Shown piece by piece: positions 43,273 through 50,027 of a stretch of 50,027 nucleotides of DNA (its first letter is position 1; every line of letters starts with the position of its first letter). Source of the stretch: an uncultured Bacilli bacterium (GTDB taxonomy: Bacteria; Bacillota_I; Bacilli_A; RF39; UBA660); the NCBI GenBank assembly GCA_947625625.1, contig CANQPC010000006.1:1-50027 (forward strand). Direction: 5' to 3'. The position numbers and the translations under genes were made by a program. The notes beneath the pieces were generated by a model that saw nothing but the letters and a program-made list of their open reading frames with translations, searched no databases and was not told the DNA's origin.

Positions 43273-43509
43273 CTATTTATTTTTTTCAAAAAGTAACGAT
43301 ACATCAATGTCAAGTGCATTAGCAATATTACTTACTGCATCTATCGAAAAGTTTTTCGTTGTGTTTGGTGCCTCGATTCGGCGGATAAACTCATGTGAGT
43401 ACTCTGCTTTCTCGGCTAATTCAGCTTGCGTCATTTTTCTCTCTTTACGATAGAATTTAATATTACTTGCAATAACTTCATAAATATCATCTTTGTTTTT
43501 CTTTTTCAT
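43273..43509 (-). CDS. XRE-family helix-turn-helix regulator
   Basis: 78 residues starting MKKKNKDDIYEVIASNIKFY. The helix-turn-helix is complete (MTQAELAEKAEYSHEFIRRIE), with the usual tail (SIDAVSNIANALDIDVSLLF). AAGGTGGTTAC precedes the ATG at 43509. It has no sensor domain. An AT-only hairpin around its stop codon (43245-43272) may end transcription. Target unknown; it follows the sigma-factor gene. Confidence 0.8.
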   Translation of the reverse strand: MKKKNKDDIYEVIASNIKFYRKERKMTQAELAEKAEYSHEFIRRIEAPNTTKNFSIDAVSNIANALDIDVSLLFEKNK

Positions 43510-43602
43510 GTAACCACCTTGATTTAATTGTCTCATATATTTTCTCTTTTTTATGTAACCTATTTGTTTACATTTTGCCTTATTTTGCCATTTTTTGGTA
43601 AT

Positions 43603-44271
43603 TTATGCAGCATTTTGATAATGTTCTTGTATTTTTTTGAGTGTTTTTTTCTCACTTCGCGAGATACTAACTTGATTTTTGCCTAATATATTAGCTACTT
43701 CACTCTGTGTCTTATCTTCATAATAGCGCAGATAAATAATTCTTTTTTCTTCGGGAGGAAGATTTTGTAGTTCCTCTCTAAGTAACATAATATCTATATC
43801 GTAGTAATCTTTTTTATCTTGAATAGTTTCTTTTAAAGTAATATCTTTTCCATCATTATAAATTACTCTATCGATACTTTCCGTTCCCAGCGATAAATTA
43901 TATACTGAAGAAATAATATCTGGTTCTACTTCGAGGAAACTAGCTAATTCTAAAATATTAGGTTCTTTCATGAGATGCTGACTTAAAATACTTCTAGCTT
44001 CGTTAATTTTTTTAAGCAAAGTAGCATTTTCTTTCGATACTTTAATCATTCTACTCTTATTTATATAAGCATAAATTTCTCCGTAAATATACTTGAATGC
44101 ATAAGTTGAAAATTTAGCATTTTGTCCTTCTTTATAGTTATCATAAGCTTTTATTATTCCTATTATTCCTACTTGATAAAGATCTTCGACATCATAGTTA
44201 TAAAAATATTTCTTTATTATCATATAGACCATTCCACTACAAGCATCAATGACTTCATCATATTTATTCAT
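43603..44271 (-). CDS. Sporulation-type sigma factor (SigF/SigG/SigB group)
   Basis: 222 residues. Region 2 (DVEDLYQVGIIGIIKAYDNY, then FSTYAFKYIYGEIYAYINK), region 3 (MKEPNILELASFLEVEPDII) and region 4 helix-turn-helix (KTQSEVANILGKNQVSISRSE) are all present, as in SigF, SigG and SigB; region 1 is absent. AAAGGATG precedes the ATG, which follows directly on the STAS stop. In spore formers sigF follows spoIIAA and spoIIAB; here spoIIAB is missing. No matching -35/-10 targets were identified by eye. Confidence 0.85.
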   Translation of the reverse strand: MNKYDEVIDACSGMVYMIIKKYFYNYDVEDLYQVGIIGIIKAYDNYKEGQNAKFSTYAFKYIYGEIYAYINKSRMIKVSKENATLLKKINEARSILSQHLMKEPNILELASFLEVEPDIISSVYNLSLGTESIDRVIYNDGKDITLKETIQDKKDYYDIDIMLLREELQNLPPEEKRIIYLRYYEDKTQSEVANILGKNQVSISRSEKKTLKKIQEHYQNAA

Positions 44272-44577
44272 CTAAATCATCCTTTCAAATAATTTAAAGG
44301 CATCATATTCATTATCTATTTTAGGTATTTCTTTTAATAACTTTTTAGAAGCATTAAATTTATCACAGATAATAATCTTAGCTTTTTTTCTTTCAAATAT
44401 TCGATATAATTTATTTATATAATCGATACTGTAACTATCTATTGAGTACATATCGTTGATATTTAAAACAATATATTTAAAATCATCAAATGTAACATTC
44501 TTAATCGTATTTTTATTTAAATCACCTTTCACTCTTATAAAAAGTATACCTCTTTGAAACTCCATACTAGTTTTTAA
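44272..44577 (-). CDS. STAS-domain protein (SpoIIAA-like anti-anti-sigma factor)
   Basis: 101 residues starting (GTG) MLKTSMEFQRGILFIRVKGD. The STAS fold is suggested by the LFIRVKGDLN strand, YIVLNINDMYSIDSYSIDYI and KAKIIICD. The usual DSSG phosphorylation loop reads DSYS: the Asp-Ser is kept, the next Ser-Gly is changed. GAGGTGAAGAAAGA precedes the GTG at 44577. TATAAT at about 44630 on the - strand with TTGTCT 16 bases before is the likely promoter. Coupled to the sigma gene with no gap. Confidence 0.75.
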   Translation of the reverse strand, partial: LKTSMEFQRGILFIRVKGDLNKNTIKNVTFDDFKYIVLNINDMYSIDSYSIDYINKLYRIFERKKAKIIICDKFNASKKLLKEIPKIDNEYDAFKLFERMI

Positions 44578-44655
44578 CACTCTTTCTTCACCTCGTTTAT
44601 AATTTAGCATATTTTTAGTTTTAATTATACCGTTTCGACAAATGTAGACAAAAGT

Positions 44656-45741
44656 TTAATTCGACATTTTTTGCATTTTTACTATGAATATGACAATAAT
44701 TCCCGAAATTAAAAGGGGAATTAGAGACAAAAGATAAGCTAATTTTCTTTTCCCATGTCCTTTATAACCAGTTTCCACTACTTCCTCAAAAGCTTTCTCA
44801 TCTAATATTTCAGAAGGAATATTATTGCCAGAATTAAGTTCTAGATCGTTCGAATCTTCCTCGGGAATAATTTCATCTTCTAGCTTTAAGTATTTGTAGT
44901 ATACTTTATAATCAGCTTCATCCTTTACGTACGAAGAATCATCCACCGAAGTATGATAATTATTATCATAATACTTTTTATTTAAATTGTAGCGGTATGT
45001 CAATATTTCTTTTTCGATACACATTTCCTTTTCTTCCAAAGGGTATTTAACATAATCCCTCTCTACCTTCTCATCTGAATAATATGTCTCTTTGAAATTA
45101 TTATATTGATAACTATAATCATCTATCAAATATTCATTCTTCATTGATGATAGTATTTTATTAATTATCTGTATAGAATTTTCGTCATAGAAATAAGCAT
45201 AATAAGCAAAGCTATTAGTATTTTCCTGTTCGACGACAAGCCTAATATTTCCTACAGTTAATGGCTCGTCAAAAACTATCGACATACTACCGCCAGCTTT
45301 AATTGTAGTGCCGCTACAAGTAGTACAGTTTTTTATATCGTAGCTTACTTTCTCCTCATTATAATAAATATCAATCTTTTTAATATTCAAATTACTTGGT
45401 ATATTTCCTAATTTTAAATATTTTGCCTTTGGAATAATCTTATAAGGGTATACTATCTTTTTTTCGACAATAACATTATCATTCCCAGCCGAGCAGCTAT
45501 CTTTATAATCGCCAATATTACGATAAATTATGTCATCATTATCTTCATAATCATATTTATCATTTACCTCTCCTTTCTTAAAATAATCCCCTTCTTTTTC
45601 CTCTCGATAAAATCGAAATCTCTTTTCTTCTGCCAATATTTCTCGTCCGTCTATCTTCTCATCACTCCAAAAATATTCTAGAGCATGTACTCTAGATAAA
45701 CTGATGATAAAAATAAAGGCAACTAATATTATTTTTTTCAT
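44656..45741 (-). CDS. Exported protein with C-terminal anchor, unknown
   Basis: 361 residues: signal peptide (MKKIILVAFIFIISLSRVHA-LE), a large acidic, Tyr- and Lys-rich exported domain with a CTTCSG pair and several other cysteines, and a C-terminal membrane segment (YLLSLIPLLISGIIVIFIV). AAGGAGGAAAAAG precedes the ATG. It takes the place between dacF and spoIIAA-like genes. No sorting motif. No family recognised. Confidence 0.6.
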   Translation of the reverse strand: MKKIILVAFIFIISLSRVHALEYFWSDEKIDGREILAEEKRFRFYREEKEGDYFKKGEVNDKYDYEDNDDIIYRNIGDYKDSCSAGNDNVIVEKKIVYPYKIIPKAKYLKLGNIPSNLNIKKIDIYYNEEKVSYDIKNCTTCSGTTIKAGGSMSIVFDEPLTVGNIRLVVEQENTNSFAYYAYFYDENSIQIINKILSSMKNEYLIDDYSYQYNNFKETYYSDEKVERDYVKYPLEEKEMCIEKEILTYRYNLNKKYYDNNYHTSVDDSSYVKDEADYKVYYKYLKLEDEIIPEEDSNDLELNSGNNIPSEILDEKAFEEVVETGYKGHGKRKLAYLLSLIPLLISGIIVIFIVKMQKMSN

Positions 45742-45795
45742 CTTTTTCCTCCTTCATACTTATATACAACTTTTTTTTCAAAAATTCCCAAGTTT

Positions 45796-45834
45796 TACGA
45801 AAAAAAATAAAAAAAGATCTAAAAATTTAGACCT
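45796..45834 (-). terminator. Terminator of the dacF-like gene
   Basis: On the - strand AGGTCTAAA pairs with TTTAGATCT (45834 down to 45815, one G-T), followed by two T-runs. The stop codon lies in the stem. Confidence 0.82.
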
Positions 45835-46970
45835 TCTGTCAAAATATCGCGAATATTTCGCATTAGAACAGTGAAAAAATCTGCTTTATCTATATTTTTA
45901 CTTACGGTTGCATCAATTGAAGATATCTTTTTACCATCCTCGATAATATCAATTATTCCTACTTTATCTCCTACTTTAACAGGAGCAATTATTTTATCAA
46001 TCTTAGCTTCATAAGTTATATTTCTTGAATTTTCACTTTTTTTACTCAAAATAGTAATAGCCTCTTTAGGAACAATATCGGCTTCTAATTCCTTTCCTAA
46101 TTCTACTTTAGCTTTCTGAATCATTGTATTTTTACTGATAATATTTTTAACCATATAAATATTATAACCATAATCGAGCATTTTAGTAGTATCGGCACTT
46201 CTTTCATTACTACTAGGTTCATTCATAACTACTGTGATTAAGCGCATATTATCTTTTTTAGCAGTCGCGGTAAGACAATAGCCTGCCGTATCGGTAAAAC
46301 CAGTCTTTAATCCATCTACTCCCTGATAAAACTTGACAAGGCGATTAGTATTGACGAGCCAAAACGGACTAGAACTATCTTTTCGTAAGTACTCCTCATA
46401 AGTTCCGGTAAATTCTAATATTTTTTCGTGTTTAACTAATTCTTTAGCAATTATCGACATATCGTAGGCACTCGAGTAATGATTATCGATATCTAACCCA
46501 GTAGCATTAGAAAAATGGGTATCTTTTAGCCCTAAATCTTTTACTTTATCATTCATCTTTTTAACAAAAGATTCTTCACTTCCCGCTACTCGTTCGGCCA
46601 TAGCGACAGTAGCGTCGTTTCCCGAGCCGATAGCTATGCCTTTTAGCATCTCTGTCACGGTCATTTTTTCTCCGGGCTCTAAAAAGATTTGACTTCCACC
46701 CATACTAGAAGCATAAGGAGAAGCAGTTATTTTCTCGTCCCATTTTAAATTACCTTTTTCTATTTCTTCCATAATTAAAAGCATACTCATCATCTTTGTC
46801 ATCGATGCAGGTGCAAGTCTTTCATGAGCGTTTTTTTGAAATAAAATTTCCCCAGTTGATGCTTCGATCATAATTGCTGCTTTAGCATTAGGAGCTAAGT
46901 CTTCGATATCTTCAGCATATACTATTGTTACTGAAAAAAAGAATAAAAAGAAAATAAATATTTTTTTCAC
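45819..46970 (-). CDS. D-alanyl-D-alanine carboxypeptidase (DacF/PBP5 type)
   Basis: 383 residues: signal peptide (about 1-19), S11 peptidase domain with S56-x-x-K59 (PASMTKM), SGN motif (IGSGNDATVAMAE) and KTG motif (GLKTGFTDTAGYC), then a C-terminal PBP5-like beta domain (about 275-370). It trims the last D-Ala from peptidoglycan. Start is the GTG at 46970 after AGGTGATATGT. In B. subtilis dacF lies upstream of spoIIAA-spoIIAB-sigF; the neighbourhood here is similar. A leader hairpin (CTTTTATT/AATAAAAG, 47008-47028) precedes it. Confidence 0.92.
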   Translation of the reverse strand: MKKIFIFFLFFFSVTIVYAEDIEDLAPNAKAAIMIEASTGEILFQKNAHERLAPASMTKMMSMLLIMEEIEKGNLKWDEKITASPYASSMGGSQIFLEPGEKMTVTEMLKGIAIGSGNDATVAMAERVAGSEESFVKKMNDKVKDLGLKDTHFSNATGLDIDNHYSSAYDMSIIAKELVKHEKILEFTGTYEEYLRKDSSSPFWLVNTNRLVKFYQGVDGLKTGFTDTAGYCLTATAKKDNMRLITVVMNEPSSNERSADTTKMLDYGYNIYMVKNIISKNTMIQKAKVELGKELEADIVPKEAITILSKKSENSRNITYEAKIDKIIAPVKVGDKVGIIDIIEDGKKISSIDATVSKNIDKADFFTVLMRNIRDILTEGLNF

Positions 46971-47173
46971 ACATATCACCTAATAAAAATTATGCAAGTA
47001 TTTGTCTTTTATTCTCCAAATAAAAGCCCTATAATCAAATTAAATTTTTACCATTATAGACAAATATTAATTATACTAAACATAACCAATAGTATTTATT
47101 TATATTATTAGTTTCTTTAATTTTCTTTGTTTGACTATTTTCTAATTAATATTCGTTATAAAATCTTTTTAGC

Positions 47174-47208
47174 ATACAAAAAAGGGAAATTAAATCCCTT
47201 TTTTGTAT
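47174..47208. terminator. Perfect 14-base-pair terminator hairpin
   Basis: ATACAAAAAAGGGA (47174-47187) pairs with TCCCTTTTTTGTAT (47195-47208), loop of 7. It ends the 188-residue gene. The remaining 46980-47170 stretch is AT-rich dacF leader with a TATAAT (about 47063 on the - strand). Confidence 0.8.
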
Positions 47209-47240
47209 TATTTCTATAATTTTTATTTTTTTACTTTTTT

Positions 47241-47807
47241 TTAAGGTTGATTTTCTTTAGTGTATGTCGAGTCAAAAGCACCTTGTTCGATAGTATTATA
47301 ATCATTTTCTTCAGTATTATAAGTTACTATATAACTACCAGCTAAACATACTGCATATGCACCCCAAACTGTCATTATCATTACATTTTCATCCACTTGT
47401 GTAAGTAATCTAGAATCATCTACTGGCGTCCAGTCTATACCATTGTTATTCATTATATAAGTTTTAAAAAATCTATCTTTTTTAACTATGTATTGTTCGT
47501 TTGATGTACTTGATATGTTAGTTACTACAATATCTATGCCTTCTTCTCTTTCTTTTACGGTACTTTCTTCCTCTCTTAATATGTACTCTTTTCCATCTAC
47601 AAACGTTTTTAGTACAGTATGTATTTTTTCTCCTACTTGACCTTGTCTAGCTTGAACGACACCATTCTTATATGCATAAAATTTCCTATCTTCTGGTATT
47701 GTAGCTAAATATTCTCCAATTTTATCATTTGGTATTACCTTACACTCTACTTCTAAATCTGGATATTCTTCAGGATGCATACTTTTTAAAATTATTTTTA
47801 CTTTCAT
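47241..47807 (-). CDS. Protein of unknown function under a Mn riboswitch
   Basis: 188 residues, soluble, no signal peptide. One moderately hydrophobic stretch (VMIMTVWGAYAVCLAGSYIV, about 142-161) might be a buried strand-helix or a single membrane segment. The N-terminal half is strand-rich (VKIILKSMHPEEYPDLEVEC, FYAYKNGVVQARQGQVG). AGAAGGAGAGTG precedes the ATG. It lies directly after a yybP-ykoY-type leader. It does not resemble MntP, TerC/YoaB, UPF0016 or P-type ATPases usually controlled by this riboswitch. No family recognised. Confidence 0.65.
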   Translation of the reverse strand: MKVKIILKSMHPEEYPDLEVECKVIPNDKIGEYLATIPEDRKFYAYKNGVVQARQGQVGEKIHTVLKTFVDGKEYILREEESTVKEREEGIDIVVTNISSTSNEQYIVKKDRFFKTYIMNNNGIDWTPVDDSRLLTQVDENVMIMTVWGAYAVCLAGSYIVTYNTEENDYNTIEQGAFDSTYTKENQP

Positions 47808-47874
47808 ATTTTTTCACTCTCCTTCTATTATTTCCTTTTTATTTCTTCTCTTTTAAATGTGTGAAAATCTTGAA

Positions 47875-47924
47875 AAGTAAAAAACAAGACTAACACACAT
47901 CAAATATTGTGTGAAAGTCTTGTT
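47875..47924 (-). terminator. Riboswitch expression-platform terminator
   Basis: On the - strand AACAAGACT (47924-47916) with CACACA pairs with TGTGTG and AGTCTTGTT... ending at 47883 and followed by six Ts. Its 5' arm contains the last strand of aptamer helix P1, so aptamer and terminator exclude each other. Confidence 0.85.
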
Positions 47925-48007
47925 CAATAATATTATTATTTAGTCCGAATGTTATACATTGAGGTGACAACTAAATCCATCTTATATGGTAACTACTCCC
48001 TTTCAAC
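47912..48007 (-). ncRNA. yybP-ykoY manganese riboswitch aptamer
   Basis: P1 TGAAAG (48005-48000) pairs with CTTTCA (47917-47912). Then the conserved AGGGAGTAG loop, P2 (CCAT/ATGG), P3 (ATTTAGT/ACTAAAT) holding TTGTCA and TTCGG (TCGTCA and CCGG in the L. lactis RNA), a short P4 (AATAAT/ATTATT) and the conserved CAAGACTTT end (CAAGACCTTT). Order and spacing match the known Mn2+ aptamer throughout. Mn2+ would stabilise P1, block the terminator and switch the 188-residue gene on. Confidence 0.88.
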
Positions 48008-48014
48008 GACACAT

Positions 48015-48043
48015 ATAATGACACCCAAAGCCAATTTTGTCAA
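48015..48043 (-). promoter_or_regulatory. Promoter of the riboswitch transcript
   Basis: On the - strand TTGACA (48043-48038), 17 bases, TGT-CATTAT (48020-48015); RNA would start about 48008, exactly at the aptamer's 5' edge. Confidence 0.75.
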
Positions 48044-48144
48044 GACTATTTTGCGGAAACTACAAAATTTTGAGTTAAATCTAAAAAGATTATCTTCAAT
48101 TTTTTCATCTTTATAACATATTAATGTTATCGTAGATTTAGATT

Positions 48145-49992
48145 TTAGACAACTACTATATTTTTATAATTTGGAAATCTTTCTAGTAACCATTCTTTTT
48201 GAGTAGTATCTTTAACATATATGTACGAGGAAGCGGGAACACCAGCAAACATACTACTATAATCAGTTACATTTAAAAAATCAGCATTTCGAAAATCAAT
48301 TTCTTTTAAATTTTTACAGTCACCAAACATTACAGACATATTTGTAACTTTTTCGGTAGTGAAACTACTTAAATTTAAATTAGTTAAATTAGTACAACCG
48401 CGAAACATATCAGACATTCCTATCACACTTGAAGTATCAAAATTACTTAAATCTAAGGTTATTAAAGAAGAGCAATCCATAAACATTTGCCACATAGTTG
48501 TTACTTTTTCAGTCTTAAATTTACTTAAGTCTAAACTAATCAAACTAGAACACCCAGTAAACATTCTTCGCATATCGTTTACATTAGAAGTATCAAAATT
48601 ACTTAAATTTAAGCTCTTTAAACTAGAGCAGCCATGGAACATACTAGCCATATTAGTTACACTTGGTGTATAAAAACTACTTAAATCTATATTTACTAGA
48701 CATGGACAGTCTCTAAACATACTTATCATATCATTTACTTCTAAGTTACTGAAATTTCTTAAGTCTAAATTTACTAAAGTTGAACAATTACGAAACATTT
48801 GATACATACTAATTACTTTAGATGTATCAAAATTACTTAAATCGAGAGTTGTTAAACTAAAGCAGGCAGTAAACATACTATTCATATCAATTACACTTGA
48901 TGTATTAAAATTACTTAAATTTAAGCTTGTTATATTTTTACATCCATCAAACATACCAGACATATCGGTTACTTTAGAGGTATTGAAATTGCTTACATCT
49001 AAGTTTAATACTTTGTAGCAATAAGCAAACATCATTTGCATTGATGTTACTTTAGATGTATCAAAATTACTTATATCTAAATTTGCCAGATTATTGCAGT
49101 TTGAAAACATATAACTCATATTAGTAACTTTTGATGTTTCTAATTTAGATAGATCTATTTCGATAGCATTAGTAAGATTAGCAAATAAATATCTACTATT
49201 AGCATTTAGTTTTATTTGACCGCTAGAACTTCCCATATATACTTCATATAAATTATTACTATTTGCGTCTTCATACCAGAGCATGACACTTCCATCACCT
49301 TTTGATGATATATCAAATGATTTACTAATACTTTCTGGTACAATATTAGTATCTACTGTCTTAATACTTTCGATTTCTTCTCTTTTGATGTCAGTATTTA
49401 AAAATAATGAATCAGCATTAGTATCACCTGTTGCCCTAATATAATTCTCTTCATAGATAGCATCTTCTCCTTCGCCATAGAGACTAAATTTAAAAGGTTT
49501 ATTACTCATGGCGATAGGATTGTCTTTTTTACCATCGATATAGATATATAAAGTATACTTTAACTCCTTGTCTGTTACAATCTCATTTTCTAATAACGTT
49601 ACATTTTTTCCTTCACTCTTACCTTTAAAATTATCACTTATAATTAATTTATCTTCTTGATACAATTCATAGATAAAAGTATCCTCCTGTAACTCCTTAG
49701 GTAGTAAGTCTAATGTCATATATAAATTCATAATAGCACTGTCGCCATCTTGACATAACTTATTTAATTTAACACTTATTTCTTTTTTTAGTCCATTTTC
49801 TTTTGATAAGACTGGTATTAAGCCTTCACCGTTTATAGTGGATCCTCCGACAAAAGTAATAATAGGAGCACATACTTCTAGATTTACTATAGCATTCGTA
49901 GTACTTCTCCATATATATAGAGCTAGAGTACTACTTATCGAAAAGACTAGTATACTAATCGAAATAAACATATATAGTTTAGCTTTATTCAT
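48145..49992 (-). CDS. BspA-like surface protein (DUF285 repeats)
   Basis: 615 residues: signal/anchor segment (about 7-28), a strand-rich exported region with TasA/camelysin-like features (SISSTLALYIWRSTTNAIVN), then twelve 26-residue repeats of the type LxxLDLSNFDTSKVTxMxxMF. These are DUF285/BspA-type leucine-rich repeats found in surface proteins of gut and oral bacteria and mycoplasmas, often adhesins. It ends YKNIVVV with no sorting signal. GTGAGGAAGTACT precedes the ATG. The window ends just upstream, so its promoter is not seen. Confidence 0.85.
   Translation of the reverse strand: MNKAKLYMFISISILVFSISSTLALYIWRSTTNAIVNLEVCAPIITFVGGSTINGEGLIPVLSKENGLKKEISVKLNKLCQDGDSAIMNLYMTLDLLPKELQEDTFIYELYQEDKLIISDNFKGKSEGKNVTLLENEIVTDKELKYTLYIYIDGKKDNPIAMSNKPFKFSLYGEGEDAIYEENYIRATGDTNADSLFLNTDIKREEIESIKTVDTNIVPESISKSFDISSKGDGSVMLWYEDANSNNLYEVYMGSSSGQIKLNANSRYLFANLTNAIEIDLSKLETSKVTNMSYMFSNCNNLANLDISNFDTSKVTSMQMMFAYCYKVLNLDVSNFNTSKVTDMSGMFDGCKNITSLNLSNFNTSSVIDMNSMFTACFSLTTLDLSNFDTSKVISMYQMFRNCSTLVNLDLRNFSNLEVNDMISMFRDCPCLVNIDLSSFYTPSVTNMASMFHGCSSLKSLNLSNFDTSNVNDMRRMFTGCSSLISLDLSKFKTEKVTTMWQMFMDCSSLITLDLSNFDTSSVIGMSDMFRGCTNLTNLNLSSFTTEKVTNMSVMFGDCKNLKEIDFRNADFLNVTDYSSMFAGVPASSYIYVKDTTQKEWLLERFPNYKNIVVV
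48236..49145 (-). repeat. 78-base tandem repeats coding for BspA-like units
   Basis: Twelve in-frame units of 78 bases. For example the TATCAAAATTACTTAAA element recurs at 48435 and 48591, exactly two periods apart. Units are diverged enough to be stable. Confidence 0.8.
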
Positions 49993-50027
49993 AGTACTTC
50001 CTCACTTTCTAAGTGAAGAAAAAGACT

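Noticed and set aside
48044-48144. Hairpin ATAACAT/ATGTTAT after the BspA gene as a terminator
   Set aside because: The stem is weak and AT-only with no T-run; termination of the BspA transcript is unresolved.
48359-48673. 104-residue + frame opposite the BspA repeats
   Set aside because: It mirrors the repeat period of the true gene and lacks a binding site.
48236-49145. Regular repeats as a CRISPR array
   Set aside because: The 78-base repeats are in frame and encode BspA-like units; no spacers and no cas genes in the window.

Overview
The window looks like the chromosome of a very AT-rich, low-GC Gram-positive bacterium (Bacilli side of the Firmicutes; an uncultured gut lineage near the old RF39 or Erysipelotrichia groups would fit, but this is inference). 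It uses the standard code: TGA is a true stop in host genes, for example relA overlapping dtd as TGATG. Promoters have clear sigma-A boxes, often with an extended -10 (TGCTATAAT). No outer-membrane genes are seen.

Layout. 1-5840: 3' end of RNase P RNA, then ycxB-like, tcdA, rarA (opposite strand), a lipoprotein, a Xer tyrosine recombinase, a phosphohexomutase and a small Cys-rich protein. 6030-6057: a chromosomal dif site, so this is the replication terminus; genes left of it lie mostly on +, genes right of it mostly on -. 6041-12211: a complete inovirus (filamentous phage) prophage of about 6.15 kb inserted at dif, with Rep, a Zot-type assembly ATPase, a coat protein, two exported minor-coat candidates, small membrane proteins and a divergent repressor. 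12531-30083: mixed host genes, including mnmA, spoIIM-like, a ZIP transporter, a CAP-domain protein, a SpoIVB-like S55 protease, a very large pilin-like surface protein, nusB-xseA-xseB, a class B sortase, and an intact and a decayed KilA-N gene next to two tRNA genes.

31041-43152 is a long co-directional run, comN-secDF-relA-dtd-nuclease-addB-two unknown genes-addA. 43273-46970 carries an XRE regulator, a sporulation-type sigma factor directly preceded by a STAS (SpoIIAA-like) gene but with no SpoIIAB kinase, an exported unknown protein and a DacF-like carboxypeptidase. This resembles the dacF-spoIIA locus of spore formers with one gene lost and one gained. 47241-49992 holds a gene of unknown function behind a recognisable yybP-ykoY (manganese) riboswitch and terminator, and a BspA-like surface protein with 26-residue repeats.

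Most notable: the dif-integrated inovirus with a pMV158-type nick sequence in its origin hairpin; the manganese riboswitch in front of a protein that does not look like a Mn exporter; and the SpoIIAB-less STAS-sigma module with SpoIVB and SpoIIM homologues nearby. Many start codons were moved downstream of the longest reading frame because promoters or ribosome binding sites lie inside the longer version.
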